Below are positions 10,088-30,979 of a stretch of DNA of 64,000 bases, one piece after another (position 1 is the stretch's first letter; the number at the start of each line of letters is the position of its first letter). This DNA is from Rhea pennata (Eukaryota; Chordata; Aves; Rheiformes; Rheidae): positions 1,550,001-1,614,000 of the forward strand of contig NW_026907681.1 of NCBI RefSeq assembly GCF_028389875.1, written 5' to 3'. Both the position numbers and the translations under genes were made by a program. Below the pieces are notes generated by a model that saw only the letters and a program-made list of their open reading frames with translations, was not told where the DNA came from and made no database searches.

Positions 10088-13000
10088 CCAACACAATCCT
10101 GAGGAAGCAGTTCTGACAGGAGGCAGCCTGGGGGAGAAACTGCACGATGTTCCAACTATTCTCTAGCAAGTCCTCCACATTTGCTTCTCCATCCTCCTCC
10201 TCTTCTTCCTTGTCCTCCTCTTCCTCACTGTCCTCATCCAATACTTGACTCTTGCTAGTGTCCTGCTGGAATGGAGCACAAGCCATGCCCAGGCTTTGGG
10301 TTGGTGATGTCGTAGCAGTTCCCTATATCCAAACCAATAGCTCCCTGCTCAACTCAACCCACTGCACCCCTGTCTCTGCAGGACTGAGCACTTCCCATCT
10401 CTTACCTCCCCAGAGTGGACGCTAGAACGCACTCTTCCCTTGATACCTTCGTAATTTGCTGGATCCATGCAGAGCAGGAATTCCCAGCAGCGGCAGAAGG
10501 AAATAGTCAGAGAGTGAAAGATCTCCTTTGAGTGGATGCTGGAGGCAAGAGACTGCAGTCACACACAATGTTGGCATCTTCCCTAGCTAATAACCTTCTC
10601 CATGGGAGGCAATGAGGAGCAGGCGATGTTAGCAAGAGAGCAGTTCACTTCTCACATCCAACCATGCTTCAGCAAATGGACTCAGTACAGAAGGCTGCAG
10701 AGCAGTCATTAGCAGAACTAAGGGCTGCAGAGGAATCATACCCACGCTTCAACTGCCTCTTGTGTCAAGATGCCTGTCTTAGGAGCCTACACATCATAGT
10801 ATTCTAGAGACGCCTGCTGGATCACATCAAAACTGATACTCACGCTGGAACCTTCTTCCATGTCATTGATGTGATGGGACTGTAACACTGTGTTTACAGC
10901 CAAGCTCTGAATATTCGGCTCCAGACACACTGTGAACAAACACAACCTGTCAACGGGCAAGCAGGGCAGAGAACCAGCAAGGACACAATCCCCTCTCCAG
11001 GTATGATGAATGCACCCACTTGCCAGGACTTTCCACAAGTTGTAAGAGCTCTTTACAGGTCTTGCTGCATCTACCGAGTGCAACATCAAGATATTCATAT
11101 CAGGAAATGGTGAAAGCCTATATGGTACTGCAGCAGCATGGGAAACCGTGCTGCTCTCCAGACTGCCACACACCTTGTATTACAGGCTTTAAAGGACACT
11201 TTTGGCACATGGCCAGACCTCTCCCCTCTCTGGCTGTGATGCTATGTATGGATGGCCCCATTCACTGCACAGCTAAACAGCATAGCACCTTCCAACAAAA
11301 CTTGGATCTACTTCCCCTCCAGGGGCCACCAGCTTTTTCTGGAAACTGCAGCAGAGGTGCTCAGAAGAACTATCAGTCAGCTTGTTTTGCATCACAGAAA
11401 GATTCATCCTAGCGACCACCAGAAGTGATCTTCTGAATGCTGCTATGAGAGGCCACAAACTAGGAAATAATCTGTATTTAAATGCCTACCTGCATTTTCT
11501 TCTATTGCATACAGGACCTTCTATCCCCAGGAGATGCCAATTGCATATATCCTGTCCAGATCATCATTGCTCAACTTCTGAAGCTGTCAGCAACTGCAGA
11601 ACTGCTCAGGTACTCTTCTGCCACTGCAGCCATCCTTCTCCTGAGCTCATAGAAGAGCACTTAGCTCGGCTCCCACTCAGTGCTATCCTACCTGTGGAGT
11701 AGCAGCCAGGGTTGCTTATCTCCACTGAGGCTCTCTTGTCAAACTCCATAACTAAACGGTTATCATCAGCCTCTTTACCCCCCAGCTCTGGGCAGGCCGT
11801 GGGTGAGAGCCACAGCAAATGGTTGTGGCGACGGAGGTGGCGGGAGAAAAACAGGTCAGAACCAAAAGGTAGACATGTCATCAGGGAGATTCCCAATGGG
11901 GATGTGGTAATATCTGAGGAAAGGAAAGAGGTACAGTCATCGGCGTAAACACATCAACAGAAGAACCGTGCCAGCATCATATTTGCTTGTCCCAACAAGC
12001 GCAAAAGCACAGAAGGTGACAGCATCTGGCCTCATCTTGGCCTCAGGCTCCCGCAATCTCCCTTTCCCACCCAAGCACGAACAAAGTAACCTCTCTAGGG
12101 GAATGTGGCCACCTCAGGCACCTGCCCTCCTCAAAAGCCTGGGATAGGCACGTGTCCAAGTTGAGGCAGTGGCGGATCACACGGCACGCTGCACGGCGCT
12201 GCCAGTCCAGGACTGAATAGCTGACGGCATCTGTTACTCGGACAGGGACCAAAGGAAACTCCTCGATGATGGGAATCCCACTTGCCAGTCGTTTCAGGTC
12301 CCAGTTAGACTGCACAGCAAGAAGTGTGGGGCCCCGGCGCTCATCCTACACAAAGGAGGAGAGAACATGCCCTGGTACATCCCTTCAGCCGGCACCTCTG
12401 CTCAGCAGGAAACCAGCTGTGTGAATGAGTGCTCACATGCCCCATTCCTGTAGTGGTCCCTGGTCCTCCACACAGTAGAGACAGTGTACTCAGAGTCTCT
12501 TGAAGCACCTCCCACTGAATAACCAGCTCCACAATTGAGAGCTGGGGTTTGGGGGTATGATCTAGCCTCACTGCTTGCATTGCGCTATGTAAGCTCACCC
12601 CAGGCAAGCCAGAGCCCGCAGGCAACATCCATTTTTACCCTTCAACTTTGGAGCACTAGCTGTGTGCAGAGAGCTATGCTTAGAGGCTGCTTGAACTGCT
12701 GGACCAATGCCTTCCATGCAATGTTTTCCTCCTCCCAGGTACCTGCGCTGACAAGGTCTCAGTGGGGACCTCCCTCATGCCCTCAGCTCATACCTTGCAG
12801 CCCTGCAGGAGCCGCTGAATGGCTCTGTAGACTGTCTTGAGGTCGGTCTCAGCACGCACTTCAAAGGTGTGCTTGTCTGGAAGCAGTAGTTCTTCGCCCA
12901 CTTTTTCCAGCACAGCACTGCACAGCACAGTACATGTTGGTGAGGTTTGGCATCTGGTTGCTGCGTACCTGTACCAAATGCAAACGTGATCAGAGGGAAC

Positions 13001-16000
13001 AGGGTTCAAAAGAGACAGGCTCCAGGCTGCAAATTTCAAGGAAGCTCTTTCCTCTACACATCACAATGCTTCACGTGACAGTTGAGGAACAGACCTGCTT
13101 GGTACACTTCAAAATACGAGAATCCCTGCTGCACAGCAGTAGACATCTGTGTCTGTGCAAAGAAACCGCTCAGCTCCAAACCGCTGCCTGATCCCCTTGC
13201 GTTCCCTCCCAAGCCTTTAAGCCCTACTCTTACCGTGTCCAGCACAAACACTGCAGCTTTGCGCTGAGAGGGGATGAAAAGGCCAAAGAGAGCTTTGTTG
13301 CCCTGGGAGCTCTGGTAGAGGTAGATGTGGCGAATACTTCCTAGAGACACAGAGCAAACATGCAGCATCAATAGTATCTTCAAGCTATTTGGTCCTGGGT
13401 ACACTGACAAGCCTTCTCCTAGGATGCCTTACCTGGCTCCAGCTAAGTAAACTGAGCCAGAGAGCGCATTTCCAGGTGTTCAGTGTCAAAAGTGTCAGCC
13501 TCTCGCCCTGTGAGGTGTCTGACAAGCTGCCTGCTGACCATGCACACGCAACCCAGCTGGATCAGGGCTCAGAATAGTAACGGCACCTGTCGTGACAGGG
13601 ACACTCAGATAATCCTCAAGCCACCAAGTTTTGAACTGCTTAACGAATCAATATCTTCATTAAAAGCAGGCATCCCAGCTGCCCATCTTCATTTCAGACT
13701 TACAGCATTAGAAGCACTAGTACATTTAATCTTGGTCTCACTGCTTTCGTATGTCTACTACTGAATACAGTTTAGGTTCTTCTTTGCTCTTTCTGAACTT
13801 TAAAAAGTGGTATCCTATCCTTCTTTCTGGAATACAGAGGTTTTATCACTGCACCCTGGCCTATGTACATGCCACATGCTGGGGTTTTCCTCATCTTTAC
13901 TCGAAAGAACTCCCATACCTTTGCAGTTCAACTGCTAGCAAGACGGTTCTGGTTTGGTTTAGAGGAAACTCACTCTTTCCGTTCAAGTGCCATCTTTTCC
14001 CAGAGTCTCCTAATTTCAAATAAATCTAAACCTCTTTCCCCTAAGGGGTTGGAAACCAAACAAGTATCTTTGCTCATATAAAACTGGGCACATTTCTGAG
14101 AAAGCTACTCGAGAGGGTCTTTCGTTTTAGCGTCTTACTAACTTGTTTCATTTTGAGCTCCCATGCCTCTACCTGTGCCATTGGTACACAGACCAGTCAG
14201 CTACCACTCAGCACTCCTTAAAGGATGAGGAAGGAAAACGAGCACCTGGAAGCGTTACCTGAGTCTCATACACTCCCTCAGCGTCTGGAGCAGACAGGTC
14301 TGCATTGATTTCATTGATGTGCTCTTGGTACACGTCTTCAGGGACTGAGTAGTCGTAGAGATTGTAAACCAAGTTTGAGCGGGGCAAGATCCAGTTCACC
14401 TGCCAGGAAAACAGACACACTCAGCAGGGCACCTTGCTTCAGGCTGTGCTCCTCCCAACAGCAGGGGAACCTTAAAGGGCAGCAAGGAGTTGTAGTTTGA
14501 GCCAGCCTTATGTTTCCAGAAACATGCTGACTCAGGAAGCAATCTAGCTGCCGGTGCTGGTCATTCCTAAGACAGTTAGCGGGATTTATGCTTTGTCCAC
14601 ATTGCAGTAACTGTCAACCTGCTTTCTGGTCAGGCTGAGATTAGCAGCAGGCAAAAGGGACTGCATTAAGGCGCATTAGCAGGGCTGGACAGGGAGGTCT
14701 TGTGAGGCAAACTGCCCATAGTATCTGCCCGCAGTGGCTGGAGCAACTTACATGAATTCAACCAGCTGTTTTCCCTTGTAGAAGCAGCAGGGTCAAAAAC
14801 ATGACCCCCACCTTCCTGTAGACAGCTCCCTCCTCTGGTTTTGCAACGCGCTGATTGACATAGAACACTCTTGGGATGCTCAGTCTGATACAGTGCAGGT
14901 CGCTTCCGATCACTGCCCACAGCCTCAACAAGCCAGCCTGGCTGCTCTCAGCAATCTGCAGGACAGGGTGATTTAAGTTAGCTTTGCTGGAGAGATGCAA
15001 CCCATTCTTAGCTCTTACATACACGCCATGGAGCACTTCTGGGATCTTCAAAGGCTCTACTACCTCTGACTTTGTTCTCCAAATAAGGAGCAATTGGTGA
15101 CCACAAAGACAGCAGTGGACCCAAAGATTCATTGCTCTCAGCTCTGGCATCTCCACGTCCTGCTATTGTCCTACAGGTACAGTGAAAAAAACTGTTCTGC
15201 CAGAGGAAACGTCAGAGCATGAATGAAGACAGCTCTGACTGATCTGCAGGCAGCACATTGCATTGTGCTTCTGAAGGGAAGAGGACACCTGGTAAAGGCT
15301 CAAACACATCTCTTAGCTTTGGGCTAGCATTAGCTAACAAATTCATGCCATTGTCTGACTTTAGCCAAAGCATTTGGACATGCTGCATTAGGTGTCCCAT
15401 CTCCAGCTCATGGTTACACACAGAGTCAAAGGCTGCATGTGACCTTAAACCAAACAAGACTTTTCTGGAAGATGAGAAGTGTCACAACAAGAGGCTGGGT
15501 CTCAGATAGCAGAGGCAACCAAGCATAACAAGAAATTAAGAAAATGCTTGGATTGTACCATCAACTTCTTCATGCTCGCATTGACTAAATCTAGGATTCA
15601 AGGCACACTTGCCCAGCTCCTCAGCTGAGCCCTCCCCACACAGGCTCTACACAGAAGTCCCAGATTTGCAATCAAGCACGATCATTTGAGGACCTCATTT
15701 CCTTACAAAGCTTCTCTGAGCCTGAGGCTATGCAGTCCCACATGACCTTCAAGGAGGTAAAACTAAAGTAGGATTGAGGTTAGCTGTCCCTGAAGTTCAA
15801 GGTTTGACTACAGGTATTGCAAACATGAGGCACAGGGCACTGAACTGGCCTCTGTGAGGGGTTAAGAGTGGGCCTGCCTTGCTGCCTGGTACCTGCACAA
15901 TCTGCCAGGGCAAGTCCAGGATGCCGCGTGCCGTCCTGTACACGTAGCTGCTCAGTCCTTTGGAGAGGGTATCACGGATTATGCCTCCGCCTGTCATCAC

Positions 16001-16668
16001 TCCACCATCCTCCAGGCGCCGCTTCTTCCGATGCTCCTGGTGCTGCCGAGCCTGCAGCTCCCATTTCTTCTTGTGGTAGCACAGCCAGACCAGTTGTTCT
16101 TCCTAATCAGAGAGAGAGTACATGAACAGGAACCACAGAAATTAGCACGCATCTCCTACACATGAGGATCAAGCAATCTAAAGCCGAGCCCTTCCACCTT
16201 CAGATCCTGATCATGTTACTGGCATAGCTGTAAAGTTGCCATTGGCCTGACTTTCTCTGCTAGTGGGACTCTCCCGGTAACATTTCCCTTTGTAGTTTTC
16301 AGTCATAGAAGCGCAGACGGTTTCAATAAACATACAGCTTGCTACGCCCTGTTCCCTAGCTAGCTAGGCAGATGATCATACTCCTAGGATGTTTCCTGGA
16401 TTCCTCCTGCCCAGTCTACTTCACTTACCTTAGTAGTGCCCATGGCAGCAGGTGGGTCCAGGATCTCTCGCCAGGACTGCGACAGTTCCAGATACTGGAA
16501 CATCTGCTGGCTTTCCTCTGCCGTACGGACCCGCTTCCGTTTATTTGCAACTGGAACCAACGGCTGAAGGGGCTTAGCAGCCCCCAAATCCTCTACGTCT
16601 CAAATCTGGGAGCTTGGTGTTCCCCCCTGGTGCTGGTTAGGGGAAACGACAGCAGGAAGTTTTGGGTG
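10088..16668 (-). pseudogene. POLE: POLE-like copy A: central and C-terminal-half exons
   Basis: Exons: 16429-16668, 15893-16102 (LQLPW-type region: ILDLPWQIVQ), 14812-14955 ([20 protein letters not shown]), 14259-14399 ([19 protein letters not shown]), 13433-13586, 13234-13340 ([19 protein letters not shown]), 12794-12968 (HTFEVRAETDLKT), 12122-12345, 11692-11913 ([20 protein letters not shown]), 10802-10929 ([14 protein letters not shown]), 10406-10538 and 10088-10265 (acidic run, then [20 protein letters not shown]). This is the inactive second polymerase fold of POLE, which binds the other holoenzyme subunits. Lesions: TGA at 16600-16602; TGA 13569-13571 and TAG 13443-13445 in one exon; two-base loss in 12794-12968; one extra base in the A4 run near 11863; no GT after 10802. 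Exons for about 140 residues are absent between 10802 and 10538. Confidence 0.93.
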
Positions 16669-16735
16669 CTGAGGACACAGTATCAGCAAGAGAGGCCCAT
16701 CAGCACAGCCAGCTCCTTTCTCTCACTCTTATTAC

Positions 16736-16872
16736 CTGTCTCTTGTCTTCAGAAGTGAAGAGCTCATTCATTTTCTTTTGTCTGTACACTCCCCGGAGTC
16801 TTCTAGCTTGTGAGACATGGAACAGTTCTCTGAGATCAGCTCAAACAGCTCTCAATCAGGCATGTTGGCAGC
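16736..16872 (-). pseudogene. POLE: POLE-like copy A: chimeric exon made by an internal deletion
   Basis: The 5' part encodes AANMPD, a TGA, then ELFELISEN and KLEDSGE, which is one human POLE exon. Without an intron it continues in another frame as VYRQKKMNELFTSEDKRQ, which lies about 125 residues later in human. The junction is at about 16788-16793. A deletion with both ends inside exons removed the sequence and introns between and joined the remnants out of frame. The outer acceptor and donor are normal. The partner is at 57648-57784. Confidence 0.92.
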
Positions 16873-17678
16873 CTGAAAAAAGGAACAAGGAAAAGAAAAC
16901 ACTATCAGGAACCTCATGATCAAACCTCATTGCTATTATATACATGGAACATTTAAACCGATTGATATGGCTGTCTTTATGAGGAGTTTGTGAGCAATCT
17001 CTGCTCCAGTTGCCAACATGACCTATGGAACATAGAGATCATGGACATGAGGTCTGCATCAAAACTCCTACTGTGAATGCAATACTTTGAAATGATGTTG
17101 TACGGCAAACTCTTAGTGGGCCCAGCTCTGTAGTGCCAGATGCAAAATACAAAGGGGAAGTGCTCCCAATAAACTCCCAAGCAGAGCAGTCGCTCCGGCT
17201 TTTCATCTCTCCTGCTCCCCGGTTTGAGGCTCTGTTTTCTGGCATTGTCTCTGCTCTTGCTGGTTATTTTAAAGCTAATCTCTTCTGGCCTCCTCAGAAA
17301 AGATTCTGCAGGCAAATGGTTCTGCCATCCTCTGTCTCAGTGAGTGGCTCTAGAGAAAGTCCTTGGTGCAAGAGGGCCACCACGCTACCTCTGTGAAAGA
17401 GGTGACTGGAGGACAACGCTTACCCACAGTTAAGCGGTAACAGCTGACAAAAGTGCTGTAACAACAGGTCTGGTGCTAAAAGACCCTAAAGAGCAGCCCT
17501 AGAGAATCAAAGAGGCAGAAATTACATACAAACAGCCATCAGAGGCACAATGGACCAACCATTCTCTTCAGACAAAGTCCATCCTCCCTACAGTGTTAGG
17601 GTAGCTTTGACCTTCTCTGGCCCCAACCTGGCAAGACAAACATGCAGCGGATGCATATCCTGCAAACCCTACACTCAC
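16873..17678. other. POLE-like intron with an unidentified minus-strand open frame, copy A
   Basis: Bases 16977-17315 on the minus strand give an open frame of 112 codons (with the stretch WEHFPFVFCIWHYRAGP) that does not match POLE. I do not recognise it. It may be a remnant of an inserted repeat or chance. Confidence 0.35.
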
Positions 17679-24880
<7,202 letters not shown>

Positions 24881-26138
24881 CTGCAAGGATACAGGAATGA
24901 TACCGAGACCTCTTCTAGCCCTGACACCATCCTCACACACTGCCCAGGGAAGGGGTGCAGGGGGTGACAGCTTCTGCAAGATTATCCATGCTCCAGCGTA
25001 GCTTCGGTGATCTTTGAAAACAGGCTCACTACTTAGCAGAGCATGTCTCAGTATGGGTAGAGAGCAATTCATCTCATCTGAAGGGCAGATGGCTGAAACA
25101 GGTCAGCTGAATGGCATCTTGAAATGCCCCTTCGTTCACTGATCAGCTCCAATGTCAGCAGGCAGAAAATGGCTGACCTCCACAGCCAACTTGAGAGCTC
25201 TCTAGAACTGAAGGACGGTGGCTTTCTGCTAAGAACCCTACAACTCACAAAAGTCTACACCACTGGCACTAAGGCAAAACACAAAGCAGAGAAGAGATGG
25301 TGGCTGCTCCCCGGCCCTTGGAGTTCTCCTGCAAAGGAGGCTATATAGGGCAGCTAACAAGAAGAGAAGATTGCATGCATGTTCCAGAGTGCAACACTTA
25401 TGGGGCTGACCTAGCAGTCAGCTGCTCACACATCTAAGGCTCTAAGGGGCCAAGGATTTAGATTTAAGGTCCTTCTAAATTCACAGTGCACGTTCCCTTA
25501 AGATCATTCACGAGATTAAGGCCACTAAAATAAGCAGCACTGAGGTCTGGTGTATCACACAGCAAAGAGAGAAGTTGCCTCTAAAACTTACAATCTAGAC
25601 AGTAGCACCAACCAGAAACAGGTAAAAGAGGCCAAAAGAAGCTTGGCTTGAGTGGGAGAAGGACAAAGATATAATCCTGATGAGAAAAAAACAGAGTCAT
25701 CTCTGCCAACAACCACTCGCTCAAAGAAAACCAAAAAACAAAAAAAAACCCTCAACCAACCAATAAACAAAGTAAACAAACCCACACAAAAGCAATGAAC
25801 CACTCTCCTTGCTGTAACACTGTCTTTACCCAATAGCCAGCCTGAGGTCATGAAGAGCAACTTCTCCAACCCTTCCCACCTAAACTCTAAGCAGGTTCAC
25901 ACACTCAAGCCATAAATTAGGTATCAAAGTTTTATAACAGGTATTGCTATTGGGTATCCCCCAAAAGAACAGAGGATGGTAATTCCAGTTGGAGGGTTAT
26001 TCCCTACTGCCATGTTCTCCAGAAAGAAGAGAAAGAGCATGATTGCATTACCATTTTAAAGCCTCTGTCACAACACCTTGATTGTGTCCTTACCTTTTTA
26101 AAGCGGCAAGGGATGTCACTGCGAAAAACCCCAGGTTA

Positions 26139-26369
<231 letters not shown>

Positions 26370-26631
26370 TTAGGCTGGCCTTATCACCACATCATTGAAC
26401 TTAAATGTCTGATTTGGTGCCCAACATGATGTGTTTATTCAGACAGTATTGAAGCCCAAGGCAAGAAGGAGCACAGTAAGGAAACAAAACCAACTCCTTC
26501 ACTTAGGCTACCCATAACTGGTCTATGGAAAAACAGCTATGACTGCTGTACTGCAGAAAGGAAGCGCATTTGGAGACTACTTTCCCTCCTTTCCTTGGGA
26601 AAAACTATCCAAACAGTAGAAATTAGTTCTA

Positions 26632-26850
<219 letters not shown>

Positions 26851-27963
26851 TCACATTTAATACAGCAGTTAACACGTACAACGGGAAACAATGAAAGGTT
26901 GAAATCAGCAGGAAGATGCAAAAGGTATATTTCTGCATACAAACATCCCAGCATGTAAAGAGTTATCAGTCGGCTTAAGACGACATTCTGCTTTAACCTA
27001 AATTACATAAGCCAGCTCCGAATTAGCAGAAATGGGGAAGATGAGCTCACTGCCACATATCTGCACAGATGCCACTCCGGAGTGGTCAGGAGGCCACTCT
27101 TGGCCTACAGAGATCTCCAGGGCTTTGGCAGAAACCTCATTAAGGTGTCTCCTGGACACTAGCAAAGTACTGCTCCGTTGCAATGCCCCGAGTACTACCG
27201 TTTTGCAGAAGTGTAAATAACACAAATATACAGTGCAACGCCAATGCCAGAAACACATCAAGGAAATTCTATTCTTCCCTAAGCTTAAGTTCTTTCAGGT
27301 GTCTGAAATTCAGCAAGATACACTGACAACTTCTCAAAGACACTGCATTAACTTAAAGGATTTCACAAAGCTCTAACTCAAAGGTTCACTAATACTGCAG
27401 ATGCCCAGAGATACAGCACAGGGTGGGAATACCTGAGGCTCCTCTGTAGCCGTCCGGCACATCTCTTCAGGGTCCAGCTCCACTGCATCATAACCCAGTT
27501 TTGCTTTTGCTGCTGCTTTCAGGTTGTGACTTCCCACTGGCAGGTAACTCTCTCTCTTCACCCACCTAGACAGAATAATGAAAATGCCAGTCGACGAAGA
27601 GACAGCCCTGCACTTCAGAAAGGGCTGCTACGTACAAAAAGATCTGCATTACTCTAACAGGGAAAGGTGAGAGCAGAACATCCAAGTGCAGTGGAATAAG
27701 AAGCTGCACAGCTTTAGACAGTCTGCATATCTACCCATGCTCTTAAATCCTGACTCGTACAAATTCTGCTATTCAAATCATTTCTATTGCTCAGATTTTT
27801 CTCAACCCTCATACTTCAGAGACTTCAAAGATAAACGTTTAAACACAGGAGGAGGTATCAGCAGGACTGCAAAGAGAGGCAGTTGTTTTCCAGAGTCTGG
27901 ACACTGGTCCAATGTGAAAAAACATTCAAGTCACAACTACCAAGACAGACAGCCCTCTCCTGT

Positions 27964-27987
27964 ACACACACACACACACACACACAC
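27964..27987. repeat. (AC)n microsatellite
   Basis: About twelve AC units lie in a POLE-like intron. There is no partner in the window because copy B is cut off before this point. Confidence 0.95.
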
Positions 27988-28977
27988 GCACCCTTTCTTT
28001 TCCTCTCTGTGCTAGGCAGGCTGTTGGGTTAGAATATGGCCCTGTGCCCACTACAACGGTTTGGTCTTATCCTGTCCTTGTACCTGCTATCCAGGACAGT
28101 TCTCAAACTCCCAATGACAGCCACCAGCAGACTGTATAAACAGAGTTAGTCGTTCAGGCTAATGTGGATGAGACGTAACTTCTGTACATAATGGCACACA
28201 ACGGAGTACCGAGTAGAAGCAGCACAACCAAAGATGGGGGTGCTAGTCCTTTCCTAGTAAGATGTAACTCATGATAGCAGTGCACAGAGATGGAAAAGGG
28301 ACAGTATTCAAATACATCAACTGTAGGCATTTTATACAAATTTAACAGATAAAGATGCAGTTATACGGTACAGACGCAGCATTCGGTACCTCAGACAATC
28401 CATGTGGATGCACTGCGGGGCTTTGTACTCTCCCTGGCTGCCCTTCTGAAATCCAATCTCCTGATACATATTAATTCCATGAGCTGCTGCTCTTGCTTCC
28501 ACAAAAGGCCTGAGGAGAGAGACAATGCAGAAGAGAAGAAACAAAGCAGTCCCTTTCCTCCACCCCATCCCCACCCCAAGGGTTTCAGAATTGCTTTCTT
28601 GTAAGCTACTTAATGAGGAATTTTTCTTGTGAAGTCTCCTTTGCTCCAGACCTTACCCGTGAGAGCTGGCCACAGGGAAAACTCCCTGTAGGGCAGAGCT
28701 ACTGCAAGAAGGAAGCTGCTTGCTTACATCCTATACCAGGAGGCAGAACATTATGATCGAGTTTCCCTCGCTCCCCAAAGGCTTGGCTGCTCTGGTCTCC
28801 CTATTGTTCTGCAGTTCTCTTTTGACACTTTGCCTGTTCTCCAGTTACTGAGGTCATCAGTGTACAAACATTGCCAAATCAACAACAATCTAGAAGTAGC
28901 TCAGCAATCCCTGGACCAACTGATGAGACTCTATAGAAGTTCGTATTTCAAAGCCAATAAACATAGCTCTGCTCAGG

Positions 28978-28996
28978 AAAAAAAAAAAAAAAAAAA
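28978..28996. repeat. Poly(A) run of 19 bases
   Basis: A homopolymer in a POLE-like intron. No retrocopy or target-site duplication is obvious beside it. Confidence 0.85.
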
Positions 28997-29363
28997 GTTC
29001 TGAATTCCACCTCCCCCTCTTCGACAGTCCTCTGCAGGCTGGCGATCCAAGACTCAGCCCAGCACTCCAAATAAAGAGCACATAATCAGGATGTAAACAG
29101 GTTCCCAAACTGGCTGGATAGTCTGCGTAGATAAGAACGCATGTGGCCGCTATGTGACCTCCAGACAAAGGACATACAGGCTGGTACCCAATCTCACCTC
29201 ATGGCCTAGACAACATTTCCTTTTAGAAACCAGGTTAGTTTTCATTCCTGATCTTACCAGTCAAAGAAGTCTCCATCGTATGTGACAATGATAGTAGGTT
29301 TGGTCTCCTGGACATGTTCAAACCGCCTCTGCATTAAATGAGCCTAGTATGCAACAGAGGATT

Positions 29364-29398
29364 AAAAAAAAAAAAAAAAACAAAACAAAACAAAAAAC
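29364..29398. repeat. Poly(A) followed by (CAAAA)n
   Basis: Seventeen A are followed by short CAAAA-type units, just upstream (in gene direction) of the POLE-like ExoII exon. Confidence 0.85.
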
Positions 29399-30379
29399 AT
29401 CTCCCCCACAAACACAAACACTCAGCAAATTCACCTCCTGCAGGCAGGCACTGGATATAATACTATTGATGCAGTCCTTCCCCTCTGCTCTTGACCTAGC
29501 TAGAACCCGATCTGCCTCATCATCACACCATGAAATGAAAGCATCACCAGCACTGTGACTGTCCGCTGTGCTCCCCAAAGATACACTCTATTGGGTGATA
29601 AGCTCTCTTTGGCCTACAAGAGACCAAGGCAGATAAAAAGCAGCCTGATTTCCCAAGTAGAACCTACTTACCTCATCTGGTTCATTAGACACAGGATGGA
29701 CCCTCACACTCCGGCTTCGGAGTAAATTCAAAGTCCTCAATATCCTCACAGACAATCTCCTTGTTTGTGATCAGATAGCCCTAGAGAGTTGACAAAGGAA
29801 GAGTTACTGAGGACTCAGATCCCTGCTACACCAAGGACAGGTTCCTGAACAACCGGAACACACTGCCTAAAGGATGAAATAGTCTTCCATCGATGCGATA
29901 ATCCTTGCACAGCTTGATAGGTAGAGCTTTTGTCAAGTGGGAACGGCTCTTTGGAGGTCACCTTCTGAACAATTGCTTATAATCACCTAAAGGGTGCCAA
30001 AAGGGAGACAACTTAAGGACTATACTCTCCAAATTACTACTGCCCCTCAAAGGGGCACCAGTAGCCTTAGCTGGGTTCTCCAACATACAAAACGAGGAAA
30101 TCCTTATGCATCATTCAGACTAGACTTCAATTTTATTTCCACAGCCATTACATATAGACCAAGCAACTAGCAACAAAGCAAGCCAGGGACCAGACCGCCA
30201 AAGGTGACATGCTCGTTTGCTGTCTAGCATTTTGCTCCAAAGCATGAAGAAAAGAACTGTTGTTCCATTACCTGCCCATCAACCACATAGAAGATCATCA
30301 TGATCCGGTCTGCCTCTGCATCAGGAAACTTCAAAGGGAGTTTGGTAGTTTCAATGTCAAAGGCGAGAACAACCGGATC

Positions 30380-30979
30380 CTGAATATGACCAAATACATT
30401 AAACTCAAATCAGCTTTAGAATATGATTTAACGAGCAGTTCTCATTAGATTAACAACTAATTTACCTAAGTAGGTTTATGCACATCTCAGACCCAGCAGG
30501 CTTGACTGTAGGAGACAAGGTAGCAACAGTGGTACCCACTGATAACCAAACAGCAAAATTCATTAACAGGAGAGAACGGAATAACAAAAGCTTCTCTTTA
30601 ATGCAACAACCCCCTTCGAGAAAGAGAGTCATCAGGATTGACAGCACGTGAGGAAACATTGCGCAGGCAAAAAACACTTATTACCTCTATGCCTTTATAA
30701 TAAAGGTTTCTTATGGCATTGGATTTATAAAGCATAACGAGTTTAAGAATAGTTGGGCACCCCAGGAATCACCTGGAACAAAAAATGTACACCTCTCAGT
30801 TGGGCAGGAAGTGCTCACTTCACTAGATTCCTCTTCCTTTGAAATGGTTCAACTGAAATCAGACATCAGGTGTAGGAAACCAAAGAGAAGATTGGAATTC
30901 TCATTTGTACTTTTTAGTCTGTGTGACTAGGGGAATCCTAAGAAGCCCATGGGCCAACCATCCTAAGGAGACCTCTTTC
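30380..30979. other. POLE-like intron where two exons are expected but absent
   Basis: In human, residues from VLQRGGVITDEEE to DLVERP lie between the exons matched at 30980-31134 and 30272-30379. Nothing in either strand of this 600-base stretch encodes anything like them. I see only ordinary intronic sequence. Confidence 0.75.

Noticed and set aside
12122-12345. Lost donor after AFE in this POLE exon
   Set aside because: On re-reading, the exon runs on to AFEEGR with a normal GT donor (GCAG then GTGCCT), and the next exon joins in frame as RYYHIPIG.
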